64,000 bases of DNA from Chitinophaga oryziterrae (GTDB lineage Bacteria; Bacteroidota; Bacteroidia; Chitinophagales; Chitinophagaceae): NCBI RefSeq assembly GCF_009758125.1, contig NZ_WRXO01000001.1, positions 744,001 through 808,000 of the forward strand. The letters run 5' to 3'. Below the pieces are notes generated by a model. That model saw only the letters and a program-made list of their open reading frames with translations. It did not search any database and had not been told where the DNA came from. This document shows, one piece after another, positions 34,289 to 44,124 of the stretch (within the stretch, counting starts at the first letter, position 1; each line of letters opens with the position of its first letter). The position numbers were made by a program, and so were the translations under genes.

Positions 34289-35443
34289 ATGTATCCAACA
34301 AAAAACATCTTTACATTTTCCGCTGTAGCAATTATCACCTTTTTTATCAGTAGTTGTTCATCTAATCATACTGAAGCAGTAGCTGCTACTGAAGTAAAGA
34401 AGCTGGCTATTCTTACATTAGAAGAAAGGACCGTCACTGGTGAAGTGGTTTTCCCCGCTCATATTGAAGGGAAGGTAAACGTAGATATTAAACCACAGGT
34501 AGATGGTTACATAGAAAAGATTTATGTGGAAGAAGGTGCTGCGGTGAAGAAAGGAGCTCCCTTATTTAAAATTGAGGACGCTGTGTATATACAGCAATTG
34601 AACAATGCGCAGGCTAACCTGTCAATAGCCCGCGCAGCAATGAAATCTGCTGCACTGGAAGTAGAAAAACAAACAGAACTGAATAACAGTAAGGTGACGT
34701 CTGACTTCCCTCTTAAAACAGCCAGCGTAGCATTTGAATCCGCACAGGCAAATGTGGCACTGCAAACCTCCATCGTAGAGGCTGCGAGAATCAACCTGAA
34801 CTTTACCCTGATTAAAGCGCCGGTAGATGGTATGATCAGCAGGATCCCGAAAAGGAAAGGTAACCTGGCTTCCAAATCGGATGCTACCGCATTAACAACC
34901 CTGTCAGATATCAGCGAAGTATATGCTTACTTTTCAATGACGGAAAAAGACTTCCTGCAGTTTAACCTGACACATGCGGGAAAAACAGTTCCGCAGATCA
35001 TTGCAGCGCTGCCGGATGTGTCTTTGTTGCTGGCAGATGGAAATCGTTACGGGCAGCCTGGGAAAATACAGATCGTAGACGGACAATTTAATACAGGTAC
35101 CGGTGCGATCAGCCTCCGGGCGATGTTCAGAAATCCAAAGCTGCTTTTGCGCTCTGGCAATACCGGTCGTATTAGTCTTCCCGAAACAACATCAAAGGCA
35201 TTACTTGTACCTGTTAGTGCCACTGTGGATATGCAGAATAAAGTTTTTGTATACCGTCTGACAAAGGATAACAAAGCAGAACGTGTGGCGGTTGTTGTTA
35301 GTGCTACCAGCGGTGATGACTATGTGATCAGAGAAGGATTGAAAGCCGGAGACAGGATCATAGCGAAAGAAGTGAGCAGTGTGATAGAAGGTGAAAGTAT
35401 CCAACCGATAGTAGCGCCAATTCAACAATCTAAAACCAACTAG
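34289..35443 (+). CDS. RND efflux periplasmic adaptor subunit (HlyD/AcrA type)
   Basis: This is the membrane-fusion lipoprotein linking an RND pump to its outer-membrane channel, 384 residues. The signal peptide ends ISSC (lipidated Cys at residue 23). Next come the lipoyl half VDIKPQVDGYIEKIYVEEGA with AAVKKGAPLFKIED, the alpha-helical hairpin (NAQANLSIARAAMKSAALEV), the second lipoyl half INLNFTLIKAPVDGMISRIP and the beta-barrel and membrane-proximal parts (LRSGNTGRISLPE). It is the first gene of the operon adaptor-pump-TolC, with the pump starting 3 bases after its stop. Confidence 0.93.
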   Translation: MYPTKNIFTFSAVAIITFFISSCSSNHTEAVAATEVKKLAILTLEERTVTGEVVFPAHIEGKVNVDIKPQVDGYIEKIYVEEGAAVKKGAPLFKIEDAVYIQQLNNAQANLSIARAAMKSAALEVEKQTELNNSKVTSDFPLKTASVAFESAQANVALQTSIVEAARINLNFTLIKAPVDGMISRIPKRKGNLASKSDATALTTLSDISEVYAYFSMTEKDFLQFNLTHAGKTVPQIIAALPDVSLLLADGNRYGQPGKIQIVDGQFNTGTGAISLRAMFRNPKLLLRSGNTGRISLPETTSKALLVPVSATVDMQNKVFVYRLTKDNKAERVAVVVSATSGDDYVIREGLKAGDRIIAKEVSSVIEGESIQPIVAPIQQSKTN

Positions 35444-35446
35444 GCC

Positions 35447-38400
35447 ATGCTCAAGAAAATTATCAATAAGCCTGTGCTGGCAACGGTTATCTCTATTGTA
35501 CTGGTCCTGCTCGGTATTGTCAGCTTTACTAAACTGTCGGTGACACAGTTCCCTGATATTGCACCACCTACCATCAGTGTGGCAGGCTCTTATCCCGGAG
35601 GTAATAGCGAAAGCGTAACCCGTTCAGTGATTACTCCGCTGGAAGAAGCGATCAACGGGGTGGAAAACATGCAGTATATGTCATCCACTGCCGGTAGTGA
35701 TGGCTCCTTTTCGATACAGGTTGTTTTTAAACTGGGCGTAAACCCCGATCAGGCTGCCGTTAATATACAGAACAGGGTGGCACAGGTAAACAGTCAGATC
35801 CCGGCAGAAGTGGTGCTTGCTGGTATTACCACCAGCAAGCAGCAGAACGGGAATATTATGTTTTTTAATGTGATCAGTGAGGATGGAGAGAAGTACGACG
35901 AACTGTTCCTTCAGAATTATTCCAAGATAAATATAATACCGACGCTCAAGCGAATTCCGGGTATTGGTAATGTACAGCTATTTGGTCAGAAGGATTATTC
36001 CATGCGTGTATGGCTGGATCCCCAGAAGTTAACAGTAAACAACCTGGTACCGTTGGATATCCAGAATGCAATTAGTAACAATAGCTTTGAGGTTTCTCCC
36101 GGTAGATTAGGTGAGGAGTCCGATGCCCCTATGCAGTATGTGATTAAATATAAAGGCAAGCTCAGTGAACCTCAGCAGTTTGAACAGATCGTTGTAAAGT
36201 CCAATACAGATGGTTCCATCCTCAGACTAAAAGATGTTGCCAGGATCGAATTCGGGTCCGCTTCTTATGGCGGCGATGGCAATGAAGATGGTAAACCGGC
36301 AGTCACCATCGGTATTCAGCAAACAAGCGGATCCAATGCTAATGAGATTGAAGAGCAGGTACGTAGTACACTGGCCGAATCAGATAAAACTTTTCCCAAA
36401 GGAATTGGTACCCATATTATCTATAGTGTGAAGGAAAGGCTGGATCAGTCAATTGAACAGGTCGAACACACCCTGATAGAAGCATTTATCCTGGTGTTCG
36501 TTGTCGTATATTTATTTTTACAGGATTTCCGTTCAACACTTATCCCGGCAATCGCTGTGCCTGTCGCCATCATCGGTACCTTTTTCTTTTTAAATCTTAT
36601 TGGATTTACAATTAATGTGCTGACGCTGTTTGCACTCGTACTCGCAATAGGTATTGTCGTCGATGATGCGATTGTTGTCGTGGAGGCCGTTCATACAAAG
36701 ATGAAGCGTTTTAATATTGACGCAAAGCATGCTACTACTGCAGCAATGGGTGAAATTACGGGAGCTATTATCTCTATTACTTTGGTCATGTCCGCTGTAT
36801 TTTTGCCGATAGGATTTATGGATGGTCCCGCAGGTATTTTCTACAAACAGTTTGCATTTACACTGGCTATCGCGATTATTATCTCCGCATTAAACGCATT
36901 GACCCTTAGCCCTGCATTATGTGCACTGTTTCTGAAAAATGATCATGCGCATACAAATGAAACGGAGGGCTTCAAACAACGTTTCTTTACAGGCTTTAAT
37001 GCCGGCTTTGACAACTTAACCAGAAGATATGTATACAGTATTCGTTTTCTGATCTCCAAAAAATGGTGGAGTCTTGGTGTACTGGCCCTCATGAGTGGTA
37101 TTGCTTTCTGGATGATGAATCGTGCTCCGAAAGAGTTTGTGCCGTCAGAAGATGACAGGTTTCTGACTTACGCCATCGGGCTCTCTTCTGGTACAAACCT
37201 GAAATTCACGACAGTTGCCATGGCAAAACTGGATAAAGCACTTAAACAGATGCCGGAGGTAGAATCGGTTACCAGCGTATCCGGATTCAATCTGCTCAGT
37301 GGCAGTGCGGGTCCATCTTACGGCATGGGTTTTATCCGCTTAAAAACGGAAAAAGAACGGGGAGTTGTCAAAGATATGAATCAGCTGATAGAAGTGATGA
37401 CGGAACGGTTAAAAGACGTGAAAGAGGGCAGTCTGACGATCTTCCGGAATCCTCCCGTGGACGGTTTTGGAACAGTGAATGGAGCTGAATTAGTGTTACA
37501 GGATAAAACAGGAGGCAGCCTTGATAAATTCAGCGGAGTGGCGCAGCAGCTTACAGGGAAATTGTTTGAGGAGCCTGCGGTATCAGTCGCGTTCACCACT
37601 TTCAGGAATGATTTTCCTCAGTTTGAAGTACTGGTAGACGAAGATAAAGCCAGCCAGCTAGGAACAACACCCAGGGATGTGATGAATACCCTACAGCTTT
37701 TCTATGGAGGGGCACAGTCAGGTGATTTTGTACGGTTCGGGAAGTTTTACAGGGTCAACATCAAATCAGAAGGATTGTATCGTATGGATGAACAATCCCT
37801 TAACCAGGTGTATGTGAAGAATAACCGGAATGAAATGGTGCCTGTCAGTACATTGGTTACCCTGCATAAAGTGTATGGCCCGGAAGTAGTGAACCGCTAT
37901 AATCTTTTTAATAGCATCACCATAAATATCATGGCAAAACCAGGAAGAAGCAATTCGGAAGTAATGGCTGCAGCGGAAAGGATTATGGCTACCTCCCTGC
38001 CGGCCGGATACGGATATGAGTGGGGCGGATTAAGCCGGGAAGAAAAGAAATCAGGAGATCAGATGATTTTTATATTCGGTTTGTGTATCCTCTTTACCTA
38101 CTTTCTGCTGGCAGCGCAATACGAAAGTTATATACTTCCGCTAGCAGTTTTATTTTCTATTCCTACAGGTTTGCTGGGTGTTTATCTCGCTATTGGTATG
38201 GCAGGTATCACCAACAATATCTATGTGCAGGTAGGATTGATTATGCTCGTCGGACTGTTAGCGAAAAACGCCATCCTGATTGTGGAGTTCGCATTGAAGG
38301 CAAGGCAATCAGGTATGGGGCTTCTGAAGGCAGCGGTGGAAGGCGCTAAACAGCGTTTGAGGCCTATTCTGATGACATCCCTCGCATTTATTGCAGGACT

Positions 38401-38593
38401 GGTACCCCTGATGTTCGCCACAGGCCCTTCAGCAGTAGGTAACCACTCTATCAGTATCAGCGCTGCCGGAGGCATGTTCACTGGTGTACTGCTTGGATTG
38501 TTTATCATCCCCGTTCTTTTTATCGTTTTTCAACATTTGCAGGAAAAAGCCAGTGGTGTAAAAAACAGTAAGATTGAAAATGAGACTGTCTAA
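35447..38593 (+). CDS. RND multidrug efflux permease (HAE1 / AcrB-like)
   Basis: This is an inner-membrane proton-driven drug exporter of 1048 residues, the usual length for AcrB relatives. N-terminal KPVLATVISIVLVLLGIVSF is the first helix; TQFPDIAPPTISVAGSYPGG is the HAE1 signature. The proton-relay Asp pair is in TM4 (IGIVVDDAIVVVEAV), and GPAGIFYKQFAFTLAIA and GLLAKNAILIVEFA mark other conserved helices. The two large periplasmic loops are complete. Its substrate range cannot be read from sequence. It sits between the adaptor and the TolC-like gene with almost no spacing. Confidence 0.95.
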   Translation: MLKKIINKPVLATVISIVLVLLGIVSFTKLSVTQFPDIAPPTISVAGSYPGGNSESVTRSVITPLEEAINGVENMQYMSSTAGSDGSFSIQVVFKLGVNPDQAAVNIQNRVAQVNSQIPAEVVLAGITTSKQQNGNIMFFNVISEDGEKYDELFLQNYSKINIIPTLKRIPGIGNVQLFGQKDYSMRVWLDPQKLTVNNLVPLDIQNAISNNSFEVSPGRLGEESDAPMQYVIKYKGKLSEPQQFEQIVVKSNTDGSILRLKDVARIEFGSASYGGDGNEDGKPAVTIGIQQTSGSNANEIEEQVRSTLAESDKTFPKGIGTHIIYSVKERLDQSIEQVEHTLIEAFILVFVVVYLFLQDFRSTLIPAIAVPVAIIGTFFFLNLIGFTINVLTLFALVLAIGIVVDDAIVVVEAVHTKMKRFNIDAKHATTAAMGEITGAIISITLVMSAVFLPIGFMDGPAGIFYKQFAFTLAIAIIISALNALTLSPALCALFLKNDHAHTNETEGFKQRFFTGFNAGFDNLTRRYVYSIRFLISKKWWSLGVLALMSGIAFWMMNRAPKEFVPSEDDRFLTYAIGLSSGTNLKFTTVAMAKLDKALKQMPEVESVTSVSGFNLLSGSAGPSYGMGFIRLKTEKERGVVKDMNQLIEVMTERLKDVKEGSLTIFRNPPVDGFGTVNGAELVLQDKTGGSLDKFSGVAQQLTGKLFEEPAVSVAFTTFRNDFPQFEVLVDEDKASQLGTTPRDVMNTLQLFYGGAQSGDFVRFGKFYRVNIKSEGLYRMDEQSLNQVYVKNNRNEMVPVSTLVTLHKVYGPEVVNRYNLFNSITINIMAKPGRSNSEVMAAAERIMATSLPAGYGYEWGGLSREEKKSGDQMIFIFGLCILFTYFLLAAQYESYILPLAVLFSIPTGLLGVYLAIGMAGITNNIYVQVGLIMLVGLLAKNAILIVEFALKARQSGMGLLKAAVEGAKQRLRPILMTSLAFIAGLVPLMFATGPSAVGNHSISISAAGGMFTGVLLGLFIIPVLFIVFQHLQEKASGVKNSKIENETV

Positions 38594-38603
38594 AATAAAA
38601 TCA

Positions 38604-40004
38604 ATGAAACAACAATATATTGTCCTGTTAATATTTATTATATCATTTGCCGCATGCAGGACAGGAAAAAACTATGTGCGTCCTGAACTGAGTATGCCTG
38701 CGCAGTACCGTGGTGACACCGTTCTGGTAAATGATACATCTACGATACCCGGATATAAAACATTTTTTAATAACAAAAAACTGGTCGCTCTGATTGATAG
38801 TGCCCTGTTTCAAAACAGGGATATGCAGATTGCTGCTAAAAATATTGAGTCTGCCAGATTGGTATTTAAAAGGATAAAACTCAATTACATGCCGGAACTA
38901 ACTGCGCAGGTAACAGGGAGCTATACACGATCGTCCAATAATAGCCTGGCCGGAATCGGAAATTCACAGTTCGCAGGTTCATACGGTATACCGGATTATA
39001 CCGCATCGATGGGGCTTACCTGGGAAATAGATCTGTGGGGCCGCATCAGAAGAGAAAAGGAAGAGAGTCTGGCCAATCTCGTACAGACAGAGGAAATAAA
39101 AAAGGGTATTCAGACAAGGCTGATAGCTGATATAGCAAATGGTTATTACAACCTGTTGATGCTGGATGAACAACTGAAAGTGGCATTGAAAAGCATTTTA
39201 CTTAGTGACAGTACCGTACAGATAACTACTGTGCTGTTCCGGGTAGGAGAGGCCAATAACCTTGCATTGCAGCAGGCAAAGGCACAGTTGGAAGTAGCCC
39301 GTCAGTTATTGCCTGATCTGGAACGCAGTATCGCATTACAGGAAAATGCGCTAAGTCTGCTTTGCGGACATTACGCCCACAAAATAGAACGTACTGCAGA
39401 TGATGGGAACGACTTTAATAAAGAGATAAAAAAGGCCTATCCGGTGGCCGTATTAGCATCAAGACCGGATATCATGGCCGCTGAGCAGGTGTTGAGAGCT
39501 GCAAATGCCAGAGTAGGTATAACGCAGACAGCCATGTACCCGGCCCTAACGATCAACGGTACTGGAGGATTGAATTCATTTAAATCATCCAATTGGTTTG
39601 CTATCCCCGGCTCATTATTCGGTAATATTGCAGAAGGGTTGGCACAGCCGGTGTTTCAGCGTCGCAAATTAAGGATACAGTACGAACAGGCAAAGATAGA
39701 CAGGGAGAAAGCAGTGATAGAATTCCGGCAAACGGTGCTACAAGGGTATGCCGACGTATCGGATGCATTGATCAGTAATCAGCAGTTAGCTATGCAATAT
39801 CAGGCCGCCAGAAACAGGAATCAGTCGCTGGAACAGGCCGTAAATTCGGCGAACACGCTGTTCAAAACCGGTATGGCTAATTACCTGGAAATAATAGTGG
39901 CACAGAATAATTATCTTCAATCCAGTCTGAATGAATCTCAGCTTTCACGAGAAATAGCAGGAGGAAAGATAGAACTCTACAGAGCGCTGGGAGGAGGAAA
40001 ATAA
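38604..40004 (+). CDS. TolC-like outer-membrane efflux lipoprotein (NodT family)
   Basis: This is the trimeric outer-membrane channel of the RND system, 466 residues. The signal peptide ends FAAC; after the lipidated Cys comes RTGKNYVRPELSMPAQY, the NodT/OprM start. Two OEP repeats are visible, the first with TASMGLTWEIDLWGRIRREK and the second with LTINGTGGLNSF and GNIAEGLAQPVFQRRKL. I chose ATG 38604 because it gives the lipoprotein signal; in-frame ATGs at 38574 and 38580 would overlap the pump gene and add a charged leader. Confidence 0.92.
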   Translation: MKQQYIVLLIFIISFAACRTGKNYVRPELSMPAQYRGDTVLVNDTSTIPGYKTFFNNKKLVALIDSALFQNRDMQIAAKNIESARLVFKRIKLNYMPELTAQVTGSYTRSSNNSLAGIGNSQFAGSYGIPDYTASMGLTWEIDLWGRIRREKEESLANLVQTEEIKKGIQTRLIADIANGYYNLLMLDEQLKVALKSILLSDSTVQITTVLFRVGEANNLALQQAKAQLEVARQLLPDLERSIALQENALSLLCGHYAHKIERTADDGNDFNKEIKKAYPVAVLASRPDIMAAEQVLRAANARVGITQTAMYPALTINGTGGLNSFKSSNWFAIPGSLFGNIAEGLAQPVFQRRKLRIQYEQAKIDREKAVIEFRQTVLQGYADVSDALISNQQLAMQYQAARNRNQSLEQAVNSANTLFKTGMANYLEIIVAQNNYLQSSLNESQLSREIAGGKIELYRALGGGK

Positions 40005-40067
40005 GTAATGTCATATCTTCCGAAATAGATGTTGCATTACGCAGGGAAAAAACGCTAAAACTTAATA

Positions 40068-41153
40068 TTGGTGAGCCTTTTAGATAAAAGATATAATCTC
40101 TCGTTAAAACTGGTATTTATACCAGTGGTGCTTGTATTAATTTATTCTTTTACATATATGATAGATCCATATAGTGATATATGGAGTGAATTCGAAAACG
40201 GAGAAGTTAAATGCATCTTATTAGAAGTCTTTATAGACCTGCTCCTGAGTTGGGCTATCTTAGAGATTAGTGTAGGTATATCACATGCGCTGGAACGTAG
40301 ATTCCAGTGGACAAGATCTCCTGTTCTGCGTTTTATTCTGCAAACCGTTCTGACTATCGTAACCGTTGGATGTGTACTTTACCTTCAACATCTGGTATTC
40401 TATTTTATATATGGAGATGTAGAGTTAACTGAGAGTCAGAATATGAATGTATGGCGGTTCGTCTGGGTTTCCATTTTTGTATCTGTGATTGTCAGTGCCG
40501 TGCATACCGGCTACTTTTTTCTGCAGAGATGGCAGCTTTCCATGTCTGAAGCAACAGCACTTAAACTAAAAACAGCAGAGCTGAAGGAAATAGCTATGCA
40601 GGCTGAATTGCAGTCGCTTAAACTGCAGCTCGACCCTCATTTTATGTTTAATAATTTCAGTACATTATCTGAATTAATTAATGAAGATCCTGCTGTTGCT
40701 TCGGAGTTTCTGAATAATCTCTCCCGCGTATACCGTTATATGATTCAGAATTTAAAAAAGGATCTGGTACAGTTGAAAGTAGAAATCGAGTTCCTGAAAT
40801 CCTATATCTATTTAATGAAAATTCGCCATGATGATAATATGCAGGTAATCATTCAGTTAGATGAAAATGTCATGGATAGTGCAATTCCGCCTGTTACATT
40901 ACAGATGCTGACAGAGAACGCCATCAAACATAACATAGCAACAGGCAATAGTCCATTGGTCATACATATTATCTGTAAAGAAGGATATATCACGATTACT
41001 AACAACCTGCAGCGAATAGCGCATACTATACCATCTACTGGAATGGGACTACGAAATATTACAGATAGATACCGGATTCTGTCAGGACGTGAACCCGTAA
41101 TTGCAGAAACGGATACTACTTTTTATGTAGCACTACCAGTTTTAAATTTATAA
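40068..41153 (+). CDS. LytS-type sensor histidine kinase
   Basis: This inner-membrane histidine kinase has about 361 residues. Four hydrophobic segments fill the first 155 residues (LVFIPVVLVLIYSFTYM, CILLEVFIDLLLSWAILEI, FILQTVLTIVTVGCVLYL, FVWVSIFVSVIVSAVHTGYF), with no extracellular sensor domain. The His_kinase box is LKLQLDPHFMFNNFSTLSEL with the phospho-accepting His near residue 191, and the ATPase has LTENAIKHNI and GMGLRNITDRY. The start is TTG (40068) or the adjacent GTG (40071). It lies 63 bases after the efflux operon and 10 bases before its regulator. Confidence 0.9.
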   Translation: MVSLLDKRYNLSLKLVFIPVVLVLIYSFTYMIDPYSDIWSEFENGEVKCILLEVFIDLLLSWAILEISVGISHALERRFQWTRSPVLRFILQTVLTIVTVGCVLYLQHLVFYFIYGDVELTESQNMNVWRFVWVSIFVSVIVSAVHTGYFFLQRWQLSMSEATALKLKTAELKEIAMQAELQSLKLQLDPHFMFNNFSTLSELINEDPAVASEFLNNLSRVYRYMIQNLKKDLVQLKVEIEFLKSYIYLMKIRHDDNMQVIIQLDENVMDSAIPPVTLQMLTENAIKHNIATGNSPLVIHIICKEGYITITNNLQRIAHTIPSTGMGLRNITDRYRILSGREPVIAETDTTFYVALPVLNL

Positions 41154-41163
41154 TCCGCCCACA

Positions 41164-41919
41164 ATGAAAATCTTAATAATAGAAGATGAAAAACATAATG
41201 CGGCAAGACTGCAAAGGATATTACTGGAGATAGACGCCAGGATTGATGTGGTGGGACTACTGGAAACAATGAAGGATAGCATTACCTGGTTTAAGAATAA
41301 TCCTGCCCCCGATGTGGCATTGATGGATGTCAGACTTTCTGATGGCTTAAGTTTTGATATCTTTTCAGAAGTGACCGTAAAGTGTCCGATTATTTTTACC
41401 ACAGCTTATGATGAATATGCGGTCAGAGCATTTAAAGTGAACAGCATCGACTATCTCCTGAAACCAATAGAAAAGAATGAGCTGATAACCGCATTAGGAA
41501 AAGTAAAGGTGAACAATAATATTCCCCAGTATATTAATGTTAATCAACTCTCGGAACTTCTTAATCAACGTACACTGATGTTTCGGAAACGTTTCCTGCT
41601 ACCAAGCTACGACGGGTATAAGACGTTACTCACGGAAGAAATTGAATTTATCTATTCTGAATTTAAAACAACTCATGTAGTATTAAAAGATGGAAGAGTT
41701 GAAATACTTCCGCAAAGTATGGAAGAACTGGAAGAAGAACTGGATCCCGATGTTTTTTTCAGGGCGAATAGACAACTGATTGTTCATATCAATAGCATCG
41801 GAAGTATACAGAACAGTTTTAACGGAAAACTGAAAATAATCTTAAAAAAAAATAAAACCAGAGAGGTAATTGTGAGTAGAGAAAAAGCGCCCCTCTTAAA
41901 GGCGTGGCTGGATAGATAA
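41164..41919 (+). CDS. LytTR-family response regulator
   Basis: This is a DNA-binding response regulator of 251 residues. The receiver domain shows the acidic pair IIEDEKHN, phospho-acceptor Asp55 in ALMDVRL, Thr80 in FTTAYDEYA and Lys100 in YLLKPIEK. The LytTR domain begins near residue 140 (RFLLPSYDGYKTLLTEEIEF) and contains FFRANRQLIVHINSI and REVIVSREKAPLLKAWL. It pairs with the LytS-type kinase 10 bases upstream. Control of the upstream efflux genes is a reasonable inference from location. Confidence 0.93.
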   Translation: MKILIIEDEKHNAARLQRILLEIDARIDVVGLLETMKDSITWFKNNPAPDVALMDVRLSDGLSFDIFSEVTVKCPIIFTTAYDEYAVRAFKVNSIDYLLKPIEKNELITALGKVKVNNNIPQYINVNQLSELLNQRTLMFRKRFLLPSYDGYKTLLTEEIEFIYSEFKTTHVVLKDGRVEILPQSMEELEEELDPDVFFRANRQLIVHINSIGSIQNSFNGKLKIILKKNKTREVIVSREKAPLLKAWLDR

Positions 41920-42256
41920 ACCAAGCCGTTTGTTATTGATGCCTGGACTTTACTGAATTACAGGCTTCAGGACAGATATCTATGAGAATGACAGATACTC
42001 AAAGATGCCGGCACTGTAAATCTTTTACGATCATAGGTAATATTGCAAAAATAGCCCTTCAATCAAAAGGTCAAACCTTAGTTGAAAAATGATACCTATA
42101 TCCATCTATTTTAACATAGTATTAGCAGACGGTTAATTTAGCCATAACGACGCTGGTTTTAGAATGATGCAGGAGGACTGAAAATAATCCGGTGATTGCC
42201 CCTTTTGTCTTGGATATCCCCTGTTTGATATAATTATTCCAACTGCTTTATTTGTT
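41920..42256. other. 337-bp spacer between the two LytS/LytTR pairs
   Basis: No strong terminator or promoter is clear. It contains one 36-codon frame at 41982-42092 (separate entry). Otherwise nothing is supported. Confidence 0.5.
41982..42092 (+). CDS. Possible 36-residue ORF with CxxC motif
   Basis: An ATG-led frame of 36 codons begins MRMTDTQRCRHCKSFTIIG and ends VEK. The RCRHCK motif near the N-terminus looks like a zinc knuckle, or the start of a degraded transposase or Zn-ribbon protein. There is no ribosome-binding evidence and I know no family, so it may be chance or a remnant. Confidence 0.22.
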   Translation: MRMTDTQRCRHCKSFTIIGNIAKIALQSKGQTLVEK

Positions 42257-43372
42257 TTGTGTTATTTAGCAGATATTCAATTAAAGCATTTGTCATTGGA
42301 GAAGGCGCAAGACAATAACCGCATTATTAGATTTCTGATCGAACCTAAATTCCGGGTCTACCGGCATTTGCTGGTCCTCCTCTATATAGCATGCATGTTT
42401 GTAATAATCCCCAAAGACCCTGAGCAAACCTTGGGGAATACTATTTTAAGGAAATTAGTCTGGAATAGTTATTTCCTGGTAATGTTCTACATCAATATGT
42501 ACGTATTGATTCCTGTATTTTTATACAAGGCTAAATATGCGTTCTATCTGTTTGTGATGATCTTTATGGTGGTGGGCTGTTACCTTGCTGTAGCAAAAAT
42601 TACCAATAGCGCCCTCGATGGTTACAAGTTTGTAGAAGGGATGTCATTCCCTTTTGATAACATCAACGAATTGTTACTTTCAGTACACAAGATTTTCTTA
42701 ATGGTATTTAGCTCAACATCTATCAAGCTTTTCCAGCGCTGGGCAAAAGATGGCAACCGTATCAATGAATTGGAGAAGAGTTCGCTTCAATCAGAACTAA
42801 GGGAACTAAAGAACCAGATCAACCCACATTTTCTTTTTAATATGCTCAATAATGTGAATGTGCTGGTTAAGAAAGATCCCGGAAAAGCTTCCCAGGTGAT
42901 TTTGAAATTGTCTGATTTCCTGCGCCACCAGCTTTACGGAAATAATCAACAGGAGGTATTACTTTCTGCTGAAATCGTTTTTCTGGGTGATTTTATGGCG
43001 TTGGAGAAAATCAGACGGGATGAATTCAGCTTCGATATAATAACCAATAATAAAAGTGGCAATCCGGACAGGCTGGCAACACTGAAGCTTCCACCCAATC
43101 TTTTTATACCATTTGTGGAAAATGCCGTAAAGCATAGTTTTGATCCGGATCATGCTTCACAGGCTAATGTTGTATTTACAATCTACCGCGACCGGCTTAT
43201 TTTTGAATGCCGCAATACAAAAGCCGGACAACCTATTGTTTATTCAGGAAGTGGTGGCCTTGGATTGACCAATATAAAACGAAGACTTGAGTTGTTGTAT
43301 GCAACGGTTTTTGTACTTGATATTAAAGATACTGAAACAACCTATTCTATAATCTTAACACTGCCCTTATGA
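42257..43372 (+). CDS. LytS-type sensor histidine kinase (second pair)
   Basis: This inner-membrane histidine kinase has about 371 residues and four likely helices: HLLVLLYIACMFVIIP, SYFLVMFYINMYVLIPVFLY, AFYLFVMIFMVVGCYLAVA and LLLSVHKIFLMVFS. The phospho-accepting His is in LKNQINPHFLFNMLNNVNVL (near residue 191), with FVENAVKHSF and GGLGLTNIKRRLELLY in the ATPase domain. The start is uncertain: TTG 42257 gives the longest form, and other TTG codons follow within 15 residues. It overlaps the regulator gene by four bases (ATGA), so the two are coupled. Confidence 0.88.
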   Translation: MCYLADIQLKHLSLEKAQDNNRIIRFLIEPKFRVYRHLLVLLYIACMFVIIPKDPEQTLGNTILRKLVWNSYFLVMFYINMYVLIPVFLYKAKYAFYLFVMIFMVVGCYLAVAKITNSALDGYKFVEGMSFPFDNINELLLSVHKIFLMVFSSTSIKLFQRWAKDGNRINELEKSSLQSELRELKNQINPHFLFNMLNNVNVLVKKDPGKASQVILKLSDFLRHQLYGNNQQEVLLSAEIVFLGDFMALEKIRRDEFSFDIITNNKSGNPDRLATLKLPPNLFIPFVENAVKHSFDPDHASQANVVFTIYRDRLIFECRNTKAGQPIVYSGSGGLGLTNIKRRLELLYATVFVLDIKDTETTYSIILTLPL

Positions 43373-44097
43373 ATTGTATCATTGTAGATGATGAACCATT
43401 AGCACGTGAAGGCATATTGTTACTGATACAGGATATTCCGGAGCTGGTCATTACCGGATCTTTCAATACCGTGGGGAAAGCAAAAAACTTTATGCTCAGT
43501 AATATGGTGGATCTCATTTTCCTGGACATCGAGATGCCCGGTACCAATGGGCTTGAGTTTGCCGAAACCATTTCAGGAGAAACACTGGTCATATTTACCA
43601 CCGCTTTTTCGCAATATGCACTGAAAAGTTATGAGGTAGATGCTATCGACTACCTGGTAAAACCTATCATAAAAGAACGCCTGGAGAAAGCAGTTAAGAA
43701 AGCATCCGGTTATCATAAGCTACTGCGGGAGAATAAGACCAGCCAGTCTACATTGGAAAATCTGTCCGATGATTATATGCTCATCAAGGCTGACAGGAAA
43801 TACTATAAACTCCTTTTCAATGATATTCTCTATATCGAAGGACTTAAAGATTATGTGGTGATCTACATCGGAGATACACGTAGAATCACAGCGATGAATT
43901 TAAAGACAATCTCCGCGCAGCTGCCGCCTGATCAGTTCCTTCGCGTGAGCAAATCGTATCTGGTCAACAACAGTCATATTGATTCATTTGATAACCATAC
44001 CATATACATCAGGAATAATGAAATTCCTATTGGAGATATCTACAGGAAGAAATTCCTCGAATCATATCTCGGTAAAAAGGGTTTGAACGAGCTCTAA
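43369..44097 (+). CDS. LytTR-family response regulator (second pair)
   Basis: This DNA-binding response regulator has 242 residues. The receiver has IIVDDEPLARE, Asp53 in IFLDIEMPGTNGLEF, Thr78 in IFTTAFSQYA and Lys98 in YLVKPI. The LytTR domain (DYMLIKADRKYYKLLFNDIL, FLRVSKSYLVNNSHIDSF, IPIGDIYRKKFLESY) makes up the C-terminal 110 residues. The gene starts inside the stop of its kinase gene. The barrel-protein gene 27 bases downstream is the likeliest local target or partner. Confidence 0.93.
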   Translation: MNCIIVDDEPLAREGILLLIQDIPELVITGSFNTVGKAKNFMLSNMVDLIFLDIEMPGTNGLEFAETISGETLVIFTTAFSQYALKSYEVDAIDYLVKPIIKERLEKAVKKASGYHKLLRENKTSQSTLENLSDDYMLIKADRKYYKLLFNDILYIEGLKDYVVIYIGDTRRITAMNLKTISAQLPPDQFLRVSKSYLVNNSHIDSFDNHTIYIRNNEIPIGDIYRKKFLESYLGKKGLNEL

Positions 44098-44124
44098 AAC
44101 AGCATAACCTATAAGACAACACTC